Assembly: GCA_020740775.1 (NCBI GenBank) | Contig: JAHEWK010000014.1 | Span: 1,178,001 to 1,242,000 of the forward strand | Origin: Ilyonectria destructans | Taxonomy: Eukaryota > Ascomycota > Sordariomycetes > Hypocreales > Nectriaceae | Length of the DNA: 64,000 bases | Direction of reading: 5' to 3' | In this document: in pieces, positions 55,564-64,000 of the stretch | Layout: each line of letters opens with the position of its first letter | How positions within the stretch are numbered: position 1 is the stretch's first letter | Made by a program: the position numbers and the translations under genes | Notes under the pieces: model-generated | Database searches by the model: none | What the model saw: the letters and a program-made list of their open reading frames with translations, nothing else | Told to the model about the DNA's origin: nothing

Positions 55564-57189
55564 ATGATTACCTCAGGGTGGCAATCGCCTACTTCAATGG
55601 ACCACAATAAAGGAGGCAACTCGCTGGCGAGGACCCTCGTCTTTTGTTCCACCCGTGCTTGGCGTGGCGGCTTCCGAGTTCTCCTCCAGATTAGCGCCGT
55701 TCTGCTCACCATCTTCATTCTCTTTGGCCTGTTGCCTGAACGAATGGGCGGTAACAGCAACTTGATAGGCTACAAGGACATGTTGTCATGGAAAGCCGAG
55801 CCCGAACAGCAGTCCAACCTCAGAATTGTTGTCTTTGGTTCCCCCGATGTAGCTGGCAGCGCTGCTGATCAAGTCCATGTGCGCACAACCTGGACCGAGG
55901 AGCTTTGCAAGCAGGTAAGAGACATCCGCCCTTTAACCCACAATATCCCCAAGCAACTGTCTCACACTTGCCAGATGAACTGCACATCGCATATTTCCCT
56001 TGTCCCCACAGGCGACTCCAGCCATGGAATGGCATCTCACGCCGTCTATGCTCACGAACTCAGCGCCCTGAACCAGATCACCCGTGAAACCAACATCACC
56101 GACCAACCTGCCCTTGATTACGACTTCATTGGCGAGCAGTACCCTGTCCCGGTTGGCACGCCTGATTTGACCGATCAGATCAAGCAGTTCCTTGCCATGC
56201 CGCCACCCGACGCCGTGCCACACGAGACGCTCTGGATCTTCACCTTTGGTACTTGGGAAATCTGGAACATGGCTGCGCTCCCCCTCGGCACGGCAGAGGA
56301 CCTCATTGACTCCATGACCACCCACATCTTCGCCCAGATCGAGCACCTGTACAAGCATTCGCTCTACCCCAACTCGGTTGCCTTTTCCGATTTCTGGTCC
56401 AATGCCACCGAGTCCCAGGTCCGGGAGCTGACGGCACCCAACGCTGCTTCCGACGTCGACGATCGCAAGTTGGAGAACTTCCGAATCCTGATCCCTAAGC
56501 TCTTTGACATCACCCTCACCCCAGGCTGGCGTGGTCGCGCCGCGCCTCCATTTCCCAACACCCAGGCCGAACAGACCCGCAATGCCGTTTGGCTAACCAA
56601 GTACTGGAACCAAGCAATGGATTTGGGACTCATGAGGTGGAAAGAGAAGAGGACCAAGAAGCCTGATGGTGTAATCGACGAGACGGATGAGCATGTGGTA
56701 AAGAGGAAGAACGAAGAGGGTGACGAAAATGACAGCAATCAGTCCCACTCGTTGTTCGATTACCTGCCGGCGTCCATGCGATCCAAAGCTCTGAATGCTA
56801 CTGAGGCTGAAAACGAGCGAGTCATCTATGCACCGTATCCTCTCCGCAACGGTCTGCAAATCGACCCGGCCAAGACCATCCTAAACGCAATGACGGAGGA
56901 GGATATGCAGCGGGCTGAGGTTAAGGACTCCAAGGGCTTTGGAACACTGTCTGCCAACGACTCGTCGCGATTTCTGGACGTGTGGACGCCCTGCGTTAGG
57001 GCCATAACAGAGGACTTGTCCGTCGACATGGACGAAGTGACGGAAGAGTGCTCGATCCCCCACGACCACCTATTTTATGATGCCTTCACCATCGGCCAGC
57101 GAGCCATTGTGGAGGTGACGAAGCCGGTACTGGAATCCGTGCTGGAGGGCCTGTTTGTGCGTCAACCAAAGTCCAGCTGGTTCTACTAG
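55564..57189 (+). CDS. Type II membrane protein with a possible SGNH-hydrolase-like lumenal domain
   Basis: Two exons (55564-55914, 55975-57189; 60-nt GTAAGA..GCCAG intron) encode 521 residues. Residues about 39-58 (VLLQISAVLLTIFILFGLL) are a single membrane anchor after a short basic N-terminus, so the rest faces the lumen or outside. N-glycosylation motifs NCTS, NITD, NATE and NDSS support that. The first strand after the anchor, RIVVFGSPDVAG, lies where SGNH/GDSL hydrolases have their nucleophile block; later come TLWIFTFGTWEIWNMAALP and VAFSDFWSN. The C-terminal part has a helix-rich EFxxVWTPC-like block (RFLDVWTPCVRAITED). The fold call is a guess from pattern; the function is unknown. 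The intron is a multiple of three and stop-free, but splicing joins LCKQ to MNCTSHIS, as expected for this group. Confidence 0.7.
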   Translation: MITSGWQSPTSMDHNKGGNSLARTLVFCSTRAWRGGFRVLLQISAVLLTIFILFGLLPERMGGNSNLIGYKDMLSWKAEPEQQSNLRIVVFGSPDVAGSAADQVHVRTTWTEELCKQVRDIRPLTHNIPKQLSHTCQMNCTSHISLVPTGDSSHGMASHAVYAHELSALNQITRETNITDQPALDYDFIGEQYPVPVGTPDLTDQIKQFLAMPPPDAVPHETLWIFTFGTWEIWNMAALPLGTAEDLIDSMTTHIFAQIEHLYKHSLYPNSVAFSDFWSNATESQVRELTAPNAASDVDDRKLENFRILIPKLFDITLTPGWRGRAAPPFPNTQAEQTRNAVWLTKYWNQAMDLGLMRWKEKRTKKPDGVIDETDEHVVKRKNEEGDENDSNQSHSLFDYLPASMRSKALNATEAENERVIYAPYPLRNGLQIDPAKTILNAMTEEDMQRAEVKDSKGFGTLSANDSSRFLDVWTPCVRAITEDLSVDMDEVTEECSIPHDHLFYDAFTIGQRAIVEVTKPVLESVLEGLFVRQPKSSWFY

Positions 57190-58700
57190 AACCGCGGCCG
57201 ATATGTTGCGGCAAAACCAAATGATTTTGGGAGTTTGGGGTCTGGGATAATTATGGATTTCTTGTTGTATACCAAGGGACGCACGCATACCGAGTTGCAT
57301 CAAGTGGTTTCGAACCGACACAGGCGTTTTATAGAGGATGCTTTTATTTGTTGAATGGGCAGTGTAGGATATATTAGTAGCGGTAGAAAGCTACTGTCTT
57401 ACCCTCAGAATTGATTCGATCATTTCTGCATGATGAAACTCGAGTTGTGGATATTTGAAGTCTAATACGGGTTTCCTGGTCCTGGTTCTTAGCTCGCTGG
57501 CAGTTGGATGCCGAAAATAGAACCCCGGCAGTTGATTTCTGACTGCCAGATACGGCGATATCAGGCGAGAACGCGGATCAGATAAGCCTTGTTGGAGAGA
57601 CTCGGCCGGTCCACTTCCAGGTACGGCGGACGGTAAGCTACGCGGCCCGGGGACCAGTCTTTACGGGAACGCCGCTTCTTTCAATTCTTTCAAGATGCCA
57701 CCGGCCTCACCCGCCGGCCCCGTCAGCGCGCCGACCGTCCGCGTCTTGCCCGCGCCAAGCTTTGTGGCGTCGGCGTCCGAGATGAGATCGTCCTCTAACG
57801 CCCAAGTTCGGCGGGGCGTGTCCAATAGCGCGCCCAATAGCGCCTGTCCGCTGCCCGTCGCTCATGATCCCGGCGCCTCACAGGGCAAACGTGCACTGCC
57901 GCACAGCGCCGCGCAGGTGACCGGTCAGCAGCCTAAACGCCGTTAGCGGGTCACCTCAGCGGGCTTAGGGCTGTCGATGACGGCATCGTCGCGACTCGGT
58001 ATGGTCGAGTGCAGCACTATTCTCGTCGACTTGTCGATGCCTTCCCTTTCGAAACAAGAGCCGTCGCTCGAGATCCACCCGCGGAGGCGGATCGGTGCGA
58101 CGAGACGGACACGGGGCTGAGGCCTTATGCGACCTGCGACGCAGAAGGAATATGGGCGTTTGGTTTAGGTTGCTCCAGTCCGTGACCCTCATCATGCAGC
58201 AACGTCACGCCCCCTGGTCCGTCACTCGCGGGATACGGGATGTGGTGTGCGCGACACTCTGACTTCCCCGACGCAAATCCCACAACTCCAACTCGGAAGG
58301 TCACAGGCCCCCTGGAGCCAAGCCTTGTCGAGGCTGTCCCTCAGCCATTCAGCTACATTCAGCTACTGCAGGCCTCTTTCAGCTCTTTCCAGATGCGCGG
58401 GGTCGCCGCGGTTGCACGGTTGCACATTGGCCTATGGCCCGCCATGTCGTCGACACGGGCTGTCTTGTCTTTTATACACTTACCTATAACAACCGCCTCT
58501 CTCCCCGACCTGACCTGACCTGACCTAACGAGCACGAGACTCGAAACCGCTGATACAACCGCCCTACAACCCGCTAGGCCACGCGACCCCGACATCGCCA
58601 TCTAGAGTCCTCAGCCGCGAGGACATTGTTCTAGGCAGCACCTCGCACCCATACCTATACCCAACCCCAGGCACACGGCCCGCCATTCCCTTCTTTCACA
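57190..58700. other. Spacer with GC-rich middle
   Basis: The part 57650-58250 is GC-rich with an 83-codon frame (57695-57946, plus) that lacks any resemblance. An ACCTG tandem repeat lies at 58508-58527 and a tRNA-like sequence at 58529-58588 (listed). The final 100 bases are the leader of the App1-type gene. Confidence 0.35.
58529..58588 (-). other. tRNA-like relic
   Basis: On the minus strand TGGCCTAGCGG fits the pol III A box and GGTTTCGAGTC is the B box with one extra T. The acceptor stem does not pair and the anticodon arm is missing, so the whole is about 60 nt. It probably derives from a tRNA or a SINE-like element; chance is possible. Confidence 0.3.
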
Positions 58701-60055
58701 ATGGCAGTCCCCGATCCAAAGCCTTCGTCTGACGCCAACGCCATGCAGTTGCGCACCCGCAAAGAGAAGAAGTTCGAAGAAGTCGAGGCCAGCCTGCCCG
58801 ACCCCAAGGCCTCGTCCCTGCAGCGCCCGCTGTCGTCCCTCAACTTCAGTGGCTGGTTGTCTCGCATAAGTAGCTTCCCTCGCTTTGGGAAGCCAGTCGA
58901 CGGCGAGGATGTCGTCTGGCTGTTCGACAACACCGCATACAAGTCCCCAGAGAAGGGCGAATGGGAGGCAGAGTTTATTGCCGCTGTCTTCGAGCCTGAT
59001 CTGAAGTACCACCTCGCAGATGTCGTGTCGAGCATTGCTAAGATGCTGGGGCTCGCCGACGATGCTGGCGAGCGCGACACCATCGAGGAGCGCCTTATCC
59101 CGTTCCTGTGGGACATCCAGACTGTGCGCGTGTTCAAGGTGGACCATCTAGGGAAGGAACTCAAGTTGGGGCCGACAAGCATGAATGGAATCACCTCCCA
59201 AGTGCTGCCCGTTAAGCGCCATCATAAGGGATCGTTTGCCAAAGGGACAGCCAAGGTGCCCAGCAGCGTCAAGGGGATCCTCGAGATGCAGACATGTTAT
59301 GCCGGTTCGGAGGGTTGGTCGATAATCTCGGGTATGTATCTTCTCTTCCTGTTGGGCTTCAACGAGCCATCACTAACATAGGCCGCATCAGACATCGACG
59401 ACACAATCAAGATCACGCTCACAAGCGACCCCCTCGGCATCCTGCGCGAGACATTTGTTGAGAAACCCAGACCCGTCCCGGGCATGCCCGAGCTCTACGC
59501 CGACCTCAAGTCCCTTCTCCCGCGCGACACCCCATGGTTCTACCTCTCTGCCTCTCCCTACAACCTATACCCGCTACTCCACGAGTTTCGCACCCGCTAC
59601 TTCCCCCCCGGTACCATGATCCTGCGCGACTCAAACTGGCGGAGCGTCGCTGGTCTACTTTCGGCCCTGACCGTGGCCACGGAAGAGTACAAGACTGATC
59701 GCATAAAGAAGATTTACTCGTGGCTGCCCGAAAGGAAGATGATTCTTATTGGCGATTCCACTCAGTCCGATCCGGAGGCCTATGGCGAGATGTAAGTTTC
59801 ACCACGTCCAACCACACTCTTATTACCTTCATATTCTAACATAGAGATAGCTACCGGGCTAAGCCTGGTTGGGTCAAGATGATCCTGATCCGCAAGGCTA
59901 CCGACATTTCCTCCTACGGAATCGACGAGAAGAACCAGCTCGAGCGTTTCGAAAAGGCCTTCAAGGGCATACCTCCAGAGGCTTGGCATGTCTTCGAGGA
60001 CCCAAGCGAGTGCAGCTTGATCGTGAGGAAACTGGTCCGCAGGGGCGGTAAATGA
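58701..60055 (+). CDS. App1-type phosphatidate phosphatase (DUF2183)
   Basis: Three exons (58701-59331, 59392-59791, 59851-60055) encode 411 residues. The catalytic App1 domain has the HAD-like DxDxT nucleophile SDIDDTIKIT (Asp211, Asp213), placed at the first intron junction, then TFVEKPRPVPGMPELYADLK, WFYLSASPYNLYPLLHEF, TMILRDSNWRSVAGLL, and MILIGDSTQSDPEAYGEIYR. The end has VKMILIRKATDISSYG. Yeast App1 is a Mg-dependent phosphatidate phosphatase at actin patches that acts in endocytosis; this protein is shorter and probably lacks its N-terminal extension. Introns of 60 and 59 nt (GTATGT, GTAAGT) split the Asp codon and an Ile codon. The start ATG at 58701 gives a hydrophilic MAVPDPKPS lead. 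Confidence 0.88.
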
Positions 60056-60776
60056 GGGCATCATGGTCGTTTTTAGTAGTTGTTTTTGCTTGCGCTTTAG
60101 CTATGGTTACTGGTTGTACGGGCGTTGCTTTGGGTGTTCTGTTCACGATGACTTACGGTGCATAGCGAATTAGGTACGGTCGGGGCAATGTGGTTTCACA
60201 CGGGTTTGGGTTACTGGGTACACATGTATTCATTTTTGACGAGTATTGTCATTTGCATACGCTCACAATGCTATTTACACATACAAGTCCCTGCCACATT
60301 TCCAAAGAGAATTATCAACAACGCAAACAACAAGACCGAGGTCCAGCATGCCCTTCATCACTCAGCATTTTACGTGGATAGCCATGCAATAGGTAGATGG
60401 ATGTAATACCATGGACCAAATTATTACAAGACACTTTGGAGATGATGGCAAAATAAGCGAAGATTTTGTTTGTGTATACGTCTCGAACTTCTGTAGCAGG
60501 CATGTAGCAGATACCAAGAACTTCTGGGTTCGTGCAAATGGCGAAAGTGACCTCCACAACCACGCCATCCTAGGCATCCTCCAGACTCGTAATATTCCCT
60601 CAGATTTGCTTCACAAATCCCCAAACCGTGTTTCGGCGTCCTCCTGCGATCCTCGGACAAAGCCTACGCCAAGTCCAACCATCTGAACAATCTATGCAAG
60701 CTTTTGCGTGCCAGTGCCAGTGCATGTGCGCTTCAGATCAATCATATGAAGTGTCGCCCCACATATATATGGATGG
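60056..60776. other. Convergent spacer
   Basis: Between the stop codons of the App1-type gene and the first DUF7730-like paralogue. No feature recognised. Confidence 0.4.
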
Positions 60777-61637
60777 TCATGGAAAAATCGCGATGCCATG
60801 GTTCTCATCGTCAGAATCCTCGCCTTCATTATTGGAAACGCTATCAGACGAATCGGTAGTGAATGTCAAGTATTTCGCTTCAGTGCACCACCATGCCACG
60901 AAATCTAGATGGGCTGGCAAGATAATTTCGGTTTTAATCTGAAGAAATTCGACAGTGTTCAGAAATGCACGAGTTGGACGGCAATTCTCAGAAAATTTGT
61001 CACAATCCCGGGTTTGGATGAATCGAAGCCGCAGATTGATTGAAAATCGCTGGTCAAGTTTTGCCATGAGACAGATGAGGGTATCGAGTTGCCAAGTAGA
61101 TGTGCAGGCAAGGTGAGAAGGAATGACGAACTTGTCCGACTTGTCGACACAGATGTCTAAATGTTTTATGAGCCCGAAATATGGCCTGAAGTGAGCCTTG
61201 AAATTCATTAGGACTTCTGGGTGCTCGAATCCCAACGTGTTAGTGCTATACAGCACTGGAACGCCTTCCTCGAAACTTAGACATCATCAGAACCCAGTTT
61301 CGGCAAAGGCTGTCATTTTGTGGCGATGTGGGGAGACTTACGTTCGTTTGCATGTGCGAAGCAAATTTGCTGAGAGGAAGCACCACTTGTGGTTGGACTC
61401 ATCGTGATGGTGTGGTGGCTCTGTGTCGTTCTTTCGGCAGACGCAATGCACCCAACCTGGTAGGTGATGCGCAGGATGTCCTTGTCGGCGGAAGCGGTCG
61501 GGTGAATGGCAGAATTCAACATGTAAACGGCGTTCACCGAAGAGTTCCAGGTAAATGAGGCGCCGGATGTCTTCGTTGAGCTTCTTGAAGAATGGCGATT
61601 TTGCCTGGTCATGACCCTGCTTGAACTTGATGCCCAT
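60777..61637 (-). CDS. DUF7730-like fungal protein, paralogue A
   Basis: Two exons (61637-61342, 61275-60777; 66-nt intron) encode 264 residues. The opening SPFFKKLNEDIRRLIYLELFGERRLHVEF is the typical F-box-like helical lead of this fungus-specific family. It is followed by GWVHCVCRKND, a His-rich patch, then CFLSANLLRTCKR and, after the intron, TFEEGVPVLYSTNTLGFEHPE, FGLIKHLDICVD and an acidic C-terminal TTDSSDSVSNNEGEDSDDE. Many filamentous ascomycetes carry dozens of such genes near accessory regions, function unknown. Start at ATG 61637; an upstream GTG frame is leader. Same strand and layout as the neighbour at 62.4-63.2 kb, with about 718 bases between. Confidence 0.75.
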
Positions 61638-62355
61638 CTTGGAGTGCAAGGGTGGCACACGAGAGAAAGGTCTGAGAGACGATGAACTGGCGGAAGGGAA
61701 TGGGGTCAGGAAGTTGTGGAAGTGAAGCGAAGATGTGGAAAAGGTGACAATTTGAGGCGTGCGATGGAAGGAGCTTGCGAAGTCACGGGTGGCTGCAAAC
61801 CTGAGGTGCAGCTGGTGGCCAGCTGGTGGCCAGCTGTGGACGAATCTTGCGCAAGCACTGTCAGTGAACCATCACGGCTATTCTGTGATGTGCTAAAGTT
61901 GGGGCTCTGCGTCTAGGTGGTTTATTCACGGAGCAGCCCTCAATTCTCACCAGTCCAGAGTTATGCAGAATACACTTTTCATTATCACTACCGACTCAGC
62001 TGTAGCAATCACCAGCCTTTCCCCTGACGAAATCCAGGTACAGCCACCCACAAGAAAATCCTAGCTACTTTGTTTGACAAATATGATAACTCCATGCTCC
62101 AGCTCTTAGCGGGTACACAAACCAGTCCCAAATAGCCCTCCGAGCAAAACGCTGTCGTCTTCTGGCCAGCCTTGTCCACACTGCTCAGTTCTCGCCAGAC
62201 TCCACTTGACAAGTTCAAGAGGGATTGTGAAGGTCACCAAAGCTATTCACATCTCGGAGTCAGAGTCATGAGAGCCATGCGCTTACAAACGGTGTTGCGA
62301 GTAATAAGTTCGGACATTACCGCTGCGAGAGCGAATATGGCCGCTGAAGTCGGGG
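61638..62355. other. Spacer between tandem paralogues
   Basis: Promoter of paralogue A and 3' flank of paralogue B. Contains GGTGGCCAGCTGGTGGCCAG (about 61813-61833), a short direct repeat. No gene seen. Confidence 0.4.
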
Positions 62356-63231
62356 TCAAAGTAAAATTCCGAGAAATCCAGGGAAATCCCGAGTTTCAGT
62401 TTCCTCACACTCGGAGTCCTCGTCACTGCTGTCCGTGGCCTAACATGGCATCAGTGCGAGCAAATCTTTTTCGATCAGTCCCTTCACCTTAGGCCGAACG
62501 TCCGACAAGAGGTTTTCCGACAAGAAGAGCTCAATATACCGAACAAAATCGGTGTTGCTCCATAGAAGCTTTTGCATGGCTCGTGCTATTGCTAACACGA
62601 CGGATCTCTTCCCCACCGGGTAGTCGTAGGGTTGTAAAACCCGAATCCGTAGGTTGAGACGGTAGAAAGGCTCACAGATGGTCGTGCACAAGGCCTTGAG
62701 CTCTGGAAGCCAGTCACCTTGGTGTCGACGAGGTCCGTCACCCACAACGACTTCGATAAACCTGACGAAGTGGAGGTATGGCATCGCGTAGGACTGAAAA
62801 GTGGAAATGTCTCGCGGGCTCTGGAATATAAACGAGTTTGTCGCGTAGAGGATTGGAATGCCTTCTTCAAAACTATGATTTGTCAGATTCACGTATTCAA
62901 AAGCCATGGTTACACGTTCAAGCACAGGCACAACTTACGCAAACTTGCAAGTGAAAAGAACACTGGTGGTCAAATAACACCACTCATGATTATACTCGTA
63001 GTACATGTCGGGGGCTCCCCTGCGTGATCTTCGACAAATGCAATGCCACAGGCCAGGAAGCTTGGGAGTCTTGTTTGTCTTAAATCCCATTGTCGGTTGA
63101 GAAAAGCCGATATGGACGAGAGATCCACCAAATAGTTCGATGTAGATGAGGCGACGGATATCCCCATTTAGCTTTCTGAAGAATGGGGACACATCTTGTG
63201 CAGATTCATTCTTAAACCTGTTCGTTATCAT
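62356..63231 (-). CDS. DUF7730-like fungal protein, paralogue B
   Basis: Exons 63231-62939, 62872-62488 and 62439-62356 encode 253 residues in my preferred model. It shares the same plan as paralogue A: SPFFRKLNGDIRRLIYIELF, LWHCICRRS, TSVLFTCKFA, a 66-nt intron at the same place, then FEEGIPILYATNSFIF. The body diverges (VRFIEVVVGDGPRR, RLNLRIRVLQPYDYPVG). Without a further intron the frame stops at TAG 62440-62442 after LLALMPC (241 residues). Using GTGAAG..GTTAG (48 nt, 62487-62440) as an intron continues into an acidic tail, TDSSDEDSECEETETRD, which is like the TDSSDS tail of A. The donor is weak, so both ends are possible. Tandem duplication is evident. Confidence 0.7.
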
Positions 63232-64000
63232 GGTACAAACTCGAGATATTGTTGGGTCTTGAGGTTGCAAATGGGGAAGAAAGATTGAAAAAGGAAGAGA
63301 GTGAGGGAAGGGAGACAGATATAAGAGTGAAAGCCTTTATAGGCGGCAACCTCACAGGTTAGTAACTAGTAGCAAGCAAACACGAGTGCCCCAGGCAAGC
63401 ATCTAGTCAGGCTCAAGGCTGCCTTTCCGGTTCCTCGTCCTCGACCTCAACCCAAACGCCAGGTTGTTTAGTCGGTTATATAGAGGCTCTCGTAAGCCCA
63501 TCCAACGGAACCAACTACCCAGAGGTGATCCGATATATGGTTAACTGGTCCATGACTCCTGCGTCCTGCAACTTGCCCCGTAACTCAGCGAGCTCGTTCC
63601 GCAGGTTATCCCGGAGGTTCACAGCCACGCGAGCCGAGTTCTTCCACGCACGCACAGACTACCACATATCTTCGGGGTTCATAGCCTTTGTCCTTATCAG
63701 ATGGATCACGGCAATAAAGCAGCAAACAATTGGGCAAACTAAGCATCGCACTCGGTGTCTGGAAACGCAGTACTTAATAGTGGAGTTGCACAGTCATGTT
63801 TGCCTTGAGTCCTCGTTCTGACTTTAATGCCCTAACTCCGTGCAAAGAAAGATATTCACTTGTGTGAATAGCAATGCCCTGTGCAGGGCGGGAGATCCAT
63901 AGTTGAATCCAAGTCGGGTTGCTCCATTTAAAAATCAGACCTCGTTGACTGGATTTACAAAAGCGCCGGTTTTCCAGGGCACCCGCGCCTGTTCTATTGT
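63232..64000. other. End of window, possible relic
   Basis: On the minus strand around 63516-63720 a helical frame reads NSARVAVNLRDNLRNELAEL then RGKLQDAGVMDQLTIYRITS and stops. It is preceded by MNPEDMW and a TAG. It could be the decayed end of a gene. No family recognised and no promoter evident. Confidence 0.3.

Noticed and set aside
57695..57946. 83-codon plus-strand frame
   Set aside because: Lies in a GC-rich block where stops are rare; Ala/Pro/Ser composition only.

Overview
The window is nuclear DNA of a filamentous ascomycete. Genes carry short (about 45-150 nt) GT-AG introns with CTAAC/CTGAC-like branch points, sit 0.2-4 kb apart on both strands with no operons, and encode fungus-specific proteins (Prm1, Atg8, HookA-type adaptor, fused tryptophan synthase). 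Protein resemblances and codon use suggest Sordariomycetes, probably Hypocreales; the genus cannot be fixed from this sequence. A remnant of a GH6 cellobiohydrolase gene hints at a lineage that has lost part of its plant-cell-wall-degrading set.

Layout. 0.2-5.9 kb: intron-bearing tRNA-Gly(UCC), a small secreted I9-type protease inhibitor, and a Hook dynein adaptor. 6.7-15.4 kb: a housekeeping block with adenylate kinase, proteasome subunit Rpn8, a SWIM-domain Sws1/Shu2-like recombination protein, coproporphyrinogen III oxidase (Hem13) and Atg8. 16-24 kb: an accessory-looking stretch with a possible small secreted protein, a SAM methyltransferase with two GC-AG introns, a broken LaeA-like methyltransferase, a Thr-rich secreted protein and the GH6 relic. 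26-36.4 kb: Prm1 (mating cell fusion), tryptophan synthase, mitoribosomal bL28m, a coiled-coil protein resembling augmin subunit HAUS4, and mitochondrial aspartate aminotransferase whose gene has a 3-nt and a 10-nt exon. 38.4-51.5 kb: an alpha-glucoside-type sugar permease, a mitochondrial DUF1992 (DNAJC28-like) protein, an arylsulfotransferase-like secreted protein and a 1161-residue disordered protein. 55.5-64 kb: a type II membrane protein, an App1-type phosphatidate phosphatase and two tandem paralogues of a fungal DUF7730-like family.

No single pathway unites the region. Links are local: three divergent or convergent pairs with short spacers (trp synthase/bL28m, bL28m/HAUS4-like, Rpn8/Sws1-like), a candidate Cpc1/Gcn4 site upstream of tryptophan synthase, and several mitochondrial genes. 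No transposon, CRISPR or gene cluster was recognised. The most noteworthy items are unusual splicing (microexons, paired GC-AG introns, a long open intron in the Hook gene), the two pseudogenes, and a 9-bp word repeated only between genes. All gene models come from reading splice signals and protein resemblance by eye; no search was run.
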